Assembly (NCBI RefSeq): GCF_001426995.1 | Contig: NZ_LMFY01000001.1 | Span: 556,961-620,960 of the forward strand | Direction of reading: 5' to 3' | From: Microbacterium sp. Root553 | GTDB taxonomy: Bacteria > Actinomycetota > Actinomycetes > Actinomycetales > Microbacteriaceae | DNA length: 64,000 bases | Shown: positions 34,430 to 42,559 of the stretch, one piece after another | Numbering within the stretch: position 1 is the first letter of the stretch | How the letters are laid out: every line of letters starts with the position of its first letter | Position numbers and translations under genes: made by a program | The notes under the pieces: model-generated | Database searches by the model: none | What the model saw: the letters and a program-made list of their open reading frames with translations, nothing else | Told to the model about the DNA's origin: nothing

Positions 34430-35146
34430 TCAGCCGAGCGCGGACATCTTGCGGAACCACACCGCGAGCGCCGCCGCCAGATACAGGAGCGCAGCGAGGG
34501 CGAGCAGGCTGTAGACCACCACGAACCCCGGCGCCCATCCCCAGAACACGAAGGCGACGCAGAGGACGCCGTAGTCCGTGGGCAGTCCGAGCAGCGACCT
34601 GACGAGCGAGAAGCCGCCTGACTCCGCCGCCTGCGGGACACCTCGCTTGCCGCGGAGCAGATCGTTGAGGATCATCCCGAAGAAGGTCACGGTCGAGACC
34701 ACCGCGAACCCCAGCGGAACCAGCAGCCAGAGTTCGGAGGTCAACGGGAAGAACCGGTACCAGCCGATGGCCACGGCGATCGGCAGAGCCACGAGCTTCG
34801 TGGAATCCAGCACGTGATCGAGCCACTCCCCCGCGAGAGAGCCCCCGCCGCGCAGCCGAGCCACCTGTCCGTCGGCGCTGTCCCAGGCGTAGCCGATCGC
34901 GAGCAGCAGCCACACCACGACGCCCAGGACGATCGACGGCGGGACCGTGGCCAGCAGGACGATCCCGGTGAAGGTGAACGCCGCGCTGATCAGCGAGACC
35001 TGATTGGGCGTGAGCCCGACCGTGTACGCCGCGGCCGCGATCACACGCCCCACGGGGCGGTTGACGAAGACCGAGTACGCGGGGGCCCCACGGGCCCGGC
35101 CCTTCTGTGCGGCGGCCAGGCTCCGGTAGGCGTCTGAGAAACTCAG
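34430..35146 (-). CDS. CDP-alcohol phosphatidyltransferase family protein
   Basis: About 238 residues, six transmembrane helices. It carries the family signature D-x2-DG-x2-AR-x8-G-x3-D-x3-D, seen as DSADGQVARLRGGGSLAGEWLDHVLDSTK. Such enzymes transfer a phospho-alcohol from a CDP-linked donor to another alcohol. With tagD in the same locus the donor could be CDP-glycerol (inference). The first ATG/GTG is GTG 35053, but the open frame continues upstream with typical N-terminal sequence (SFSDAYRSLAAAQKGRA) to a CTG at 35144-35146. That CTG lies 7 nt after AGGAG and overlaps the previous stop as CTGA, so I chose it. Confidence 0.85.
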   Translation of the reverse strand: MSFSDAYRSLAAAQKGRARGAPAYSVFVNRPVGRVIAAAAYTVGLTPNQVSLISAAFTFTGIVLLATVPPSIVLGVVVWLLLAIGYAWDSADGQVARLRGGGSLAGEWLDHVLDSTKLVALPIAVAIGWYRFFPLTSELWLLVPLGFAVVSTVTFFGMILNDLLRGKRGVPQAAESGGFSLVRSLLGLPTDYGVLCVAFVFWGWAPGFVVVYSLLALAALLYLAAALAVWFRKMSALG

Positions 35147-38100
35147 GGGGTCACTCCTCGTGCGATGAAGTTGTCGAAGGTGACGGCGTACGGGACGCTG
35201 GTGAAACCGGATCCCGCGTAGGTCGACAGTCCGACGTAGCCTGCACTCTGCAGCGCTGCGGTGGAATCGGTCGTGGAGACCTGCCAGGTGGCCGGTTCCG
35301 GCGATCCCGCCGCCCAGATCTTACTCTGGACCGTCGTCGTCCCGGTGCCGAATGCCTGCACTCGCACGTTATATACCGTCCCGGGGACGAAGGTGAACCC
35401 GGTCAGGTTCTGCGACACCAGCGCCGTACCGCCGCGGGCGAGCTGCGCCTGCACCGATCCGTCTGCGGCGATGAGCCACCGGGCGCGGTAGTCGTCCGAG
35501 CCGACGACCCTCGCGAGAGCCGTGACGTAGACGCGGGCGCCCGTGGGCAGAGCCGGAGCACTCACCGTGAAGGTCATGTCCGTGTTGGTCGAGGTGGCCG
35601 AGTTCAGCGTCGCGGTGCGGGTCTGCCCCGCGGCCTGCGTCGTGAACTTCGCCGCACCGTTGTCGATCGACACGTTCGCGACACCGCTGGTCTGCGTCCA
35701 CACGCCGCCCGTCTGCGCCGTCCCCAGCGTGCCGTTGGCACGACCGAAGTCGTCGGCGGCGAACCCGGCGGCGCCCGCAGCCACCACCGTGACCGCCTTG
35801 GTCGAGACGTTCACCGCGCCGGCGTTGTCGGTGACGGTGAGGGTCACCGTATAGGTGCCCGCCGCAGCGTACGGGTGCGAGGCAGTGACCCCGGTGCCCG
35901 TCGCGCCGTCACCGAAGTTCCAGGCGTACGAGGCGATCGTGCCGTCCGGATCCGTGGATGCGGAGGCGTCGAGCGCCACCGTGAGGGCGGTCGGGGTGGC
36001 GGTGAACGAGGCGACCGGGTTCTGGTTGGTCGGAGCAGCCGTCACCGTGACCGGGTTGGTCACCGTGGCCGTCGCGCCCTTGTCGTCCGTCACGGTCAGC
36101 TTCACCTGGTAGGTGCCCGCGGCGGCGTACGTGTGCGCTGCCGGCTTCGCTCCCGTCGCGGTGCCGCCGTCGCCGAACTCCCAGGCGTACGAAGCGATCG
36201 TGCCGTCGGCGTCGGTCGACGTCGAGCCGTCGACCGTGGCCGCCAGACCGCTCACCGCGCTGGTGAACGCCGCGACCGGTGCCTGGTTCGCGGGAGGCGT
36301 CGGGCCACCCGCCGTCGATCCTGCCCAGAAGTTGTCGAACCTGGTCTGGAACGGCACGTTGGTCACGGAGCCGCCCAGGTAGACGCCGATTCCGACGTGT
36401 CCGGCCGACTGCAGTCCCGCGGTGGAGTCCGTCGTGGTCGAGGTCCAGGTGGTGGGCTCGGTCGTGCCGACCTTCCACACCTTCGCCCGTACAGTCGTCG
36501 GCGAGGTGCCGGTGGCCTCGGTGCGCAGGTGCAGCGCATCGCCCGCGTTCACGGTGAGGCCGGTGGCCACGTTCGTCAGCACCGTTCCCGTGCGCTGCAG
36601 CTGCAGCTGCACGCCGCCGGTGGCCGAGACGATGATCCGCGACTTGTAGTCCTCCGTGCCGACCCTGCGGGCCGAGGCGGTGTAGTAGGCGCTGCCGCCG
36701 GTCGGCCGCTGCGGCAGGACCACATCGACGTCGACCGCGGTGTCCGTCGACGAGACGCCGGTCAGGTACGCGTACCTCTGGGCTCCTCCGGCGGGCTGCT
36801 GGAAGGCGGCGTAGGCGCCGCTGACCAGGTAGTTGGATGCCGTGTTCGACAGAGTCCATGCACCACCGGTGTCGGCGGTACCCAGTCCGCTCGCCGCCGT
36901 GCGGTTGAACGAATCGGAGGCGTACGTGGTCGCTCCCACGGGTGCCGTGACGGTGACGGACGCGGTCGTCTGCGAGGTGGCTCCCTCGTCATCGGTCACC
37001 GTGAGGGTGACCGTGTACGTGCCGGCGGCGGCGTAGGTGTGCGATGCCACCGTGCCGGAGCCTGCGGGGCTCGCGTCGCCCCAGTTCCAGGAGTACCCGG
37101 CGACGGTGCCGTCGGAGTCCTGAGAGGCGCCGGCGTCGACGTCGACCTTGAGGTCGCTGACCGCCGAGGTGAACGACGAGACGGGAGCCTGGTTGGCCAC
37201 GGCCTGGACGATCGTGGACTCGGTGTCCGTCGCTCCCTTGTCGTCGGTGACGGTCAGGGTCACCGTGTACGACCCGGCCACCGCGTAGGTGTGGGTCGCC
37301 GTGGCGCCCGTGCCGTCAGGCGATCCGTCGCCCCAGTTCCAGCTGTAGCCGGTGATCGTGCCGTCGGTGTCGGTCGAGGCCGAGGCATCGACCGACAGGC
37401 CGAGCTTCGTCACCGCCGAGGTGAAGCTGGCCGTCGGCACGACGTTCGCGGGTGCACCCGTGGTGCCCAGCGCGTAGTGCTGGGCGACCGTCCCCGCCGC
37501 GAGCGGCGAGAGGTAGACCGCGACCTCGTCGATCGATCCGTCGAACTCCCAGTCGCCGGGGCCCCAGGTGACATCGCCGCCGACGTGCCAGTAGCCGGTG
37601 TAGTCCTGGGCGCCGGTCTGACCGTTGGATCCCTGCTCCACGCCGTCGACGTAGAGCCGCATGCCGGTCGCGCCCTGTGTGGCGACGACCTGATGCCACT
37701 GGTTGTCGTTGTACGACGCGGAGGTCTGCAGGGTCTCGGCGAACCCGACCCAGACACCGTAGATCAGCTTGCCGTCCGGCGTCATGTAGACGTGACGGTC
37801 GTAGCCCGAGGAGTTGCCGTCCGGGCTGTTGCCGAAGCCGATGATCTTGCCGCCGGTGGTGGTGCCCGTCTTGAACCAGGCCTCCAGCGAGTACGACCGC
37901 GGGTTGGTGAAGGCGTTCCGGCTGATGACCTGGCCGCCCTCGAACGACGCCGAGGTGTTGGCGACATCGGCGAGTGCGCCCGGCGCACCCTTGCTCACGC
38001 CGCCGACGTAGTTGCCCTTCTGGTTGTAGCCCGAGGCGTCCGCCGCGACGGTGCCGGTCGACTCGCCGAGTCGCCAGTACAGTGCGGGGTCGGAGCCGTA

Positions 38101-40491
38101 GACGGCTGCACCGTACGCGTCGGCGGGCGCGGTCGCGCCCTCGAGCTCGCGACCGGATGCCGTGTAGTGCGACGCGACCTGCTCACGGGTCAACGGAGCG
38201 CCGTAGACGGCGACGTCGTCGATCTGACCGGGGAAGAAGGCCGCACCCGCCCAAGAGGTGTCGCCGCCGACGCGCCAGTATCCGTTGTAGGCCTGTCCCG
38301 ACGTGACGTCGGTGCGCTGCGCCACGCGGACGCCGTCGATGTACAGCACCATGCCGCCGTCGCTGAGGCCCGCGGACATGTAGTGCCACTGACCGTCGTT
38401 GAAGGACTCCGCCGAGCTGATCGTCTGCGACGACCCGGGGTACACGCCGAAGGTGACCCGTCCACCCGGTTCCATGTAGACGTGACGGTCATAGCTGCCG
38501 GACGCGCCGGTGGAGCTGCTGCCGAAGCCGACGATCTTGCCGCCGTCGGTCGCCGTGGTCTTGAACCAGGCCTCGAGGCCGAAGGTGTTCGGACCGGCGA
38601 TCGCCGTGGTGGTCGAGGCGAAGCCCTCACCCGAGCCGTCGAACGACGAGGCCGGTCGGGTGTCGGACAGCATCGCGCCCGAGGTGCCGCGGGTCACGCC
38701 GCTGCGCACGGCGAGGTCGGATGCTCCGGCCCAGTCGTACGAGAGCGTGGCCGAGGAGTCGTCGAGCGGCCAGTAGTTCAGCGGCGCGTCGTCGAGGACC
38801 GCGGTGCGGTAGGCGCTCGGAGCCGCGGAGCCCGTGGCCGTCACGGTCGCGGTTCCACCGAGGATCGAATGTCCCTCGTTGTCCGTGGCTCTGACCCGGT
38901 AGGTGTAGCTCGTGCCGTTCGTGACGGTGGTGTCGACGAAGGCCATCGGGGGCAGTCCCCAGTCGGCCGACTTCGACCGCACGTTCTCGAAGGTCTTGAC
39001 GACCACGTTGTCGCGCAGCACCTCGTACTTGAGGAACTCGCTGTCGCGGTCGAAGTTGAGGGGCCAGCTCACGCGGATCGATCCGCCGGTGAGCGCCAGC
39101 GCCGAGGCCGGCCATGCCGTGTTCCACAGGGTCGGGCCCTGGGCGTTCGTGGACTTCTCGGTCACCGCGAAGCGGGCGAGGCCCTGCTGCCCGGTGAAGT
39201 TGACGCGTGTGAACTCGCCGCCATAGACGAGGTACTCGCTGTTCGAGCTCACCGACCACGGTCCCTGCGATGCGCCGCTGACGTTGCCGGCGTTGAAGGA
39301 GGGGAACCAGTGCAGCAGCTTGGGGGCGGGGTTTCCGCCGAACTCGTGGTATCCGAGGTTCAGGCCGTACGGCGTGGTGCGCGCGACGTCCTTCGACACG
39401 GCGATGCCGCGGTAGAACGACCACGGGTCACTCTGCGGGAAGCCGTCTTCGAGGCTGCCGCAGTAGTGCGAGTGGCCGGCCGCGTAGACCGTGTCGCCCA
39501 TGGGCTGGACGTCGTAGGTGTCGCCGTGGCAGTCGTTGACCCACACGAGGTCGCCGCTGGCCCAGGAGGCACGGAAGGACCCCTCGAGGTTGCCGCCGTT
39601 GCCGAAGACGTATCCGGTGCCGTAGATGTCGTCGCCGCTGGACTTGAGCGAGAGGATGGCGGCGTCGAGTCCTGCGTTGCGCACGACGTTGTTCGCCGCG
39701 AAGGGCAGCAGCGTGGCGTCGGATGCCGACACCATCGCCAGGCCGTATCCGGGGTTGGAGCTGCCGTTGACCGTCTGGAAGTTGCCGCCGAGCACGACCT
39801 TGTCGCCCGCGGGAGAGACCGTGACGACCTTGCCCTGACGCTGCTCGAGGACCGGCGCCCAGGGCAGCAGCGATCCGCTGCGGGTGAACGCCGCCGCACC
39901 CGAGCGGTCGTTGCCGGAGATGCGTCCGAATGTGCCGGTGATGTACACGGCGTCGTTCGTCGCGGCGACGCCCGACGTGACGCCGTTGGAGTTCGGGTTG
40001 AACGTCGAGAGCGTTCCGCTCGGAAGATCGAACGCGGCGACGCGGTTGCGCGTCTGGCTGTTCACGGTCGTGAAGTCGCCGACGATGTACAGGCGTGTGC
40101 CGTCGGGCGACGCCTCGATCTGGCGCACCTGCCCGTTGATCGAGGGCGCGAACGACGTGATCAGCACACCGGTGCGGATGTCGTAGGCGAGGAGGTTCGA
40201 CCGCGGCGTCTCGTTCGTGCCGGCGGCGGCCCCTGCGGGGCGGGCGCTGGTGAACTTGCCTGCCGCGTAGACCACGTTGCCGACGACGGCCTGATCCCAG
40301 ACGATGCCGTTGATCTGCACGGTCGGCAGCGAATCGGCGGTGACCGTCTTCGCCTCGCCTGCCGGCGGACTCACGTCCGCCTGTGCCGGCGCGATCGCGA
40401 CCAGCGATCCGAATGCGACGGCGAGCGTCATCGCGATCGCGACGAAACCCCCACGTGCGCGGCGTCCCCAAGACATTGCTGTAGTGCCCAT
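35143..40491 (-). CDS. Giant secreted beta-propeller/LamG/PKD surface protein (copy 2)
   Basis: 1782 residues, signal peptide ending near APAQA. The first 1010 residues follow copy 1 closely in order: delta-60/DUF5122-like propeller (about 38-455, with IVGDFTTVNSQTRNRVAAFD), Fn3-like (457-553), two LamG domains (557-780 and 787-1010). Then PKD-PKD (1015-1183), lectin-like domain (1187-1394), PKD-PKD (1400-1572), lectin-like domain (1575-1781). Compared with copy 1 it has an extra lectin-like unit inserted in the PKD array. No sortase or membrane anchor. Its leader has a GGGG-loop hairpin reaching the start codon. It probably forms the second surface adhesin/polysaccharide-binding protein of the locus. 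Confidence 0.88.
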   Translation of the reverse strand: MGTTAMSWGRRARGGFVAIAMTLAVAFGSLVAIAPAQADVSPPAGEAKTVTADSLPTVQINGIVWDQAVVGNVVYAAGKFTSARPAGAAAGTNETPRSNLLAYDIRTGVLITSFAPSINGQVRQIEASPDGTRLYIVGDFTTVNSQTRNRVAAFDLPSGTLSTFNPNSNGVTSGVAATNDAVYITGTFGRISGNDRSGAAAFTRSGSLLPWAPVLEQRQGKVVTVSPAGDKVVLGGNFQTVNGSSNPGYGLAMVSASDATLLPFAANNVVRNAGLDAAILSLKSSGDDIYGTGYVFGNGGNLEGSFRASWASGDLVWVNDCHGDTYDVQPMGDTVYAAGHSHYCGSLEDGFPQSDPWSFYRGIAVSKDVARTTPYGLNLGYHEFGGNPAPKLLHWFPSFNAGNVSGASQGPWSVSSNSEYLVYGGEFTRVNFTGQQGLARFAVTEKSTNAQGPTLWNTAWPASALALTGGSIRVSWPLNFDRDSEFLKYEVLRDNVVVKTFENVRSKSADWGLPPMAFVDTTVTNGTSYTYRVRATDNEGHSILGGTATVTATGSAAPSAYRTAVLDDAPLNYWPLDDSSATLSYDWAGASDLAVRSGVTRGTSGAMLSDTRPASSFDGSGEGFASTTTAIAGPNTFGLEAWFKTTATDGGKIVGFGSSSTGASGSYDRHVYMEPGGRVTFGVYPGSSQTISSAESFNDGQWHYMSAGLSDGGMVLYIDGVRVAQRTDVTSGQAYNGYWRVGGDTSWAGAAFFPGQIDDVAVYGAPLTREQVASHYTASGRELEGATAPADAYGAAVYGSDPALYWRLGESTGTVAADASGYNQKGNYVGGVSKGAPGALADVANTSASFEGGQVISRNAFTNPRSYSLEAWFKTGTTTGGKIIGFGNSPDGNSSGYDRHVYMTPDGKLIYGVWVGFAETLQTSASYNDNQWHQVVATQGATGMRLYVDGVEQGSNGQTGAQDYTGYWHVGGDVTWGPGDWEFDGSIDEVAVYLSPLAAGTVAQHYALGTTGAPANVVPTASFTSAVTKLGLSVDASASTDTDGTITGYSWNWGDGSPDGTGATATHTYAVAGSYTVTLTVTDDKGATDTESTIVQAVANQAPVSSFTSAVSDLKVDVDAGASQDSDGTVAGYSWNWGDASPAGSGTVASHTYAAAGTYTVTLTVTDDEGATSQTTASVTVTAPVGATTYASDSFNRTAASGLGTADTGGAWTLSNTASNYLVSGAYAAFQQPAGGAQRYAYLTGVSSTDTAVDVDVVLPQRPTGGSAYYTASARRVGTEDYKSRIIVSATGGVQLQLQRTGTVLTNVATGLTVNAGDALHLRTEATGTSPTTVRAKVWKVGTTEPTTWTSTTTDSTAGLQSAGHVGIGVYLGGSVTNVPFQTRFDNFWAGSTAGGPTPPANQAPVAAFTSAVSGLAATVDGSTSTDADGTIASYAWEFGDGGTATGAKPAAHTYAAAGTYQVKLTVTDDKGATATVTNPVTVTAAPTNQNPVASFTATPTALTVALDASASTDPDGTIASYAWNFGDGATGTGVTASHPYAAAGTYTVTLTVTDNAGAVNVSTKAVTVVAAGAAGFAADDFGRANGTLGTAQTGGVWTQTSGVANVSIDNGAAKFTTQAAGQTRTATLNSATSTNTDMTFTVSAPALPTGARVYVTALARVVGSDDYRARWLIAADGSVQAQLARGGTALVSQNLTGFTFVPGTVYNVRVQAFGTGTTTVQSKIWAAGSPEPATWQVSTTDSTAALQSAGYVGLSTYAGSGFTSVPYAVTFDNFIARGVTP

Positions 40492-40513
40492 CGTTCATCT
40501 CCCCAGATGATGG
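40488..40513 (-). ncRNA. GGGG-loop hairpin over the start site of surface protein 2
   Basis: On the minus strand TCATCT-GGGG-AGATGA (40495-40510) carries the GGGGAG ribosome-binding site in its loop. CCATC (40509-40513) can also pair with GATGG (40488-40492), which includes the ATG, with the inner ATCT/AGAT stem kept. A further CTGGGGAATT lies at 40552-40561. The 12-mer around the loop is identical to one in the tagD leader. Confidence 0.55.
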
Positions 40514-40586
40514 ACCGTTCGTGCGCGACCCCTACTTCGGCACAGAACGATAATTCCCCAGTGAATCGTCGTTCGGAAGAGGTGAC

Positions 40587-41273
40587 CTACGGTCGCGGTC
40601 CGACGAAGACGACGTTTGGCGCAGAGGCCAATATATCGACGATAACACGGACGTCCCCCTCGGGAGAAGAGGGAACGGCAAACTGGAACACGGCGTCAGC
40701 GCTGCCGCCCGCGGCGATCGTCTGCGGCCAGATCGAGGTGCCTTCGCCGGTGATGCCCGACGCGGGCAGCCGGTCGTCGCCGCCATAGGTCATGGTGACG
40801 TTCGCCCCGGCGGTGTCGACCGCCTGATCCGAGCCGTTCACGAGTCGCAGCGTGACCTGCACGGCCGGACCGCTGGGTTCTCCGGGGATGTCCCCTCCGG
40901 CGGTGACGGACTCGATGGCGACGACCTCGGCCACCACTCCCTCGACAGCGGGGGCGGGCTCGTCGAGCGGCACCTCCGCCGCGTCATCCGGCTTGGCCAC
41001 CGTGTCGGTGGCTCCCGGGGTCGGCGTCTCGAACTCGGTCGGCTGGGGCGTCGGCGTCGCGGCCGGCCCGGAGCTCGCCCCGGCACCGGGACCGGCCTGT
41101 CCTGAGCCGCCGTTGGCGATCACCCCCCAGACGATCCCGCCGACGAGGAGGGCGCCGATCAGCGCGACCAGGGCCCAGCCGCGCCAGCCCATGCGCCGCT
41201 GCGATTCCGTGCGTGATTGCGCCACAGGTCTCCTCCTCCGCACGCCGATGCCCTGCGTCGAGGACGCGGACAT
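40587..41273 (-). CDS. Small membrane-anchored protein with Ig-like (DUF4352-like) domain
   Basis: 228 residues. A basic cytoplasmic N-terminus, one transmembrane helix (about residues 32-52, WALVALIGALLVGGIVWGVI), a Pro/Thr/Ala linker, then a C-terminal beta-sandwich (VQVTLRLVNGSDQAVDTAGAN ... TIAAGGSADAVFQFAVPSSPEGDVRVIVDI). It is paralogous to the lipoprotein at 26212-26865, though anchored by a helix rather than lipid. It is the gene directly upstream of giant surface protein 2 (95 bp), as its paralogue is for copy 1. TAGAAT at 41279-41284 is 5 nt before the ATG, so it is probably leaderless. Confidence 0.7.
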   Translation of the reverse strand: MSASSTQGIGVRRRRPVAQSRTESQRRMGWRGWALVALIGALLVGGIVWGVIANGGSGQAGPGAGASSGPAATPTPQPTEFETPTPGATDTVAKPDDAAEVPLDEPAPAVEGVVAEVVAIESVTAGGDIPGEPSGPAVQVTLRLVNGSDQAVDTAGANVTMTYGGDDRLPASGITGEGTSIWPQTIAAGGSADAVFQFAVPSSPEGDVRVIVDILASAPNVVFVGPRP

Positions 41274-41278
41274 CCGTC

Positions 41279-41284
41279 ATTCTA
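41279..41284 (-). promoter_or_regulatory. -10 box (TAGAAT) for leaderless transcription
   Basis: TAGAAT on the minus strand, 5 nt before ATG 41273. It overlaps the stop codon of the O-antigen ligase gene. Confidence 0.55.
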
Positions 41285-42559
41285 GGTCAGAGCCGTCTGC
41301 CGGGAGCGGGGCTCTTCGACCCGATCGAGACGCAGACCGTCCGGGTCGTCCGAATGTCGGGAGCGATGGGTGAGCAGCGAGGCCACCGTGAAGAAGAGGA
41401 TGAACGCCATCGCGCTGTCGACCAGGCCGCTCTCGGTGATCGATCGGACGATCACCAGGGTGAGCAGCGGAGTGAGCAGCCAGCGACGCCGCGCCGAGAT
41501 CAGAGCGCTCGCGACGCACCACACGACAAGCGCGGCGATCAGGGCGGTGCCGATCAGGCCGGTCTGCGCGAGCAGCGAGACCCAGCTGCTGTCGAGCACC
41601 TGGGTGTCGCGCCATTTGATGTCGACCGGGATCTCCTTGGCCGAGAGCCCGATCCCGATCCACTTCTGCCACTCGGACCAGTCCCAGCCGAGCACCACCC
41701 GCCACACGTCGAAGCGCGAATCCAGGGCCGTCGACGTGTCGTTCGAGCCTGCTCGCGTGGCCAGGCTGCCGAAGACGTCGGTGAACGAGCCGATGGCGTA
41801 GCCGAGGGGCAGGGCGCCGAGGAGCAGGTAGAGCACACTGCGATCGCGGATGCCGTTGACCAGCACCGCCGCGACGATGCCGATCGCGATCGCGAGCAGG
41901 CCGATGCGCGATCCGGTGGCGACCGCGATCCCCACCAGCACGACGGTGGCGACCAGCCGCCACGCGCGCACCCCGTCGCGGAGCATCAGAATGACCAGCC
42001 CGACGAGGGGCGCTCCCACGAGTCCCGCCAGCTCGTTCGGATGGATCTCGGGAATGCCCCCGCCCAGCCTCCCGCTCGCGGCGAGCGTCGGCACCCCGGT
42101 CACGGCGGCGACGAGGGCGACGGCGGCCATGGCCGAGAGCAGGCACACGATGCTGGTGACCCACGGCACGGTCGTGAGCAGGAACAGGATGGTCGCCATC
42201 ACCACGAACATCCTGCCCACCAGCACGATGGTCGACGAGTCGTTGCCCGCGAGGGTCGAGCCGAGCGCGCTGACGAGCAGAGCGACGGCGATGATCCCGG
42301 CGGGCGCGATGCCGACGGACACGCGTTCGCGCGTCCTCGCGGCGAGCATCACCGTGGCACCGAGCGCGATCATGGCCAGCAGCGCCTTCGCGATCACCAC
42401 CGTATCGATGCCGCCGCTGTAGATGGTCGCGCTCCGCCACGGGATCACGCTCACGATGAGCACCGCGTACAGCCCGCCGACGGCGACCATGCGCGCCGTG
42501 CTCGGGTGATGCGCGGACTGCTGCCGCGGCGCTCGCGAGGTGTCAGTCGGAGCGGACAT
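41282..42559 (-). CDS. O-antigen ligase/polymerase family membrane protein
   Basis: 425 residues with about 11 transmembrane helices and one large extracellular loop (about residues 265-335) containing DSRFDVWRVVLGWD and later DSSWVSLLAQTGLIG, the WzyC/O-antigen ligase pattern. It polymerises or ligates undecaprenyl-linked repeat units outside the membrane. ATG 42559 overlaps the end of the Wzz-like gene by 17 bp. Together with the flippase and Wzz-like protein this is a Wzx/Wzy-type assembly system. Confidence 0.88.
   Translation of the reverse strand: MSAPTDTSRAPRQQSAHHPSTARMVAVGGLYAVLIVSVIPWRSATIYSGGIDTVVIAKALLAMIALGATVMLAARTRERVSVGIAPAGIIAVALLVSALGSTLAGNDSSTIVLVGRMFVVMATILFLLTTVPWVTSIVCLLSAMAAVALVAAVTGVPTLAASGRLGGGIPEIHPNELAGLVGAPLVGLVILMLRDGVRAWRLVATVVLVGIAVATGSRIGLLAIAIGIVAAVLVNGIRDRSVLYLLLGALPLGYAIGSFTDVFGSLATRAGSNDTSTALDSRFDVWRVVLGWDWSEWQKWIGIGLSAKEIPVDIKWRDTQVLDSSWVSLLAQTGLIGTALIAALVVWCVASALISARRRWLLTPLLTLVIVRSITESGLVDSAMAFILFFTVASLLTHRSRHSDDPDGLRLDRVEEPRSRQTALT

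Noticed and set aside
35107..40788. 1893-codon open frame opposite the second giant surface protein
   Set aside because: Same reason: Arg-rich shadow translation; the minus strand has the signal peptide, LamG and PKD domains.
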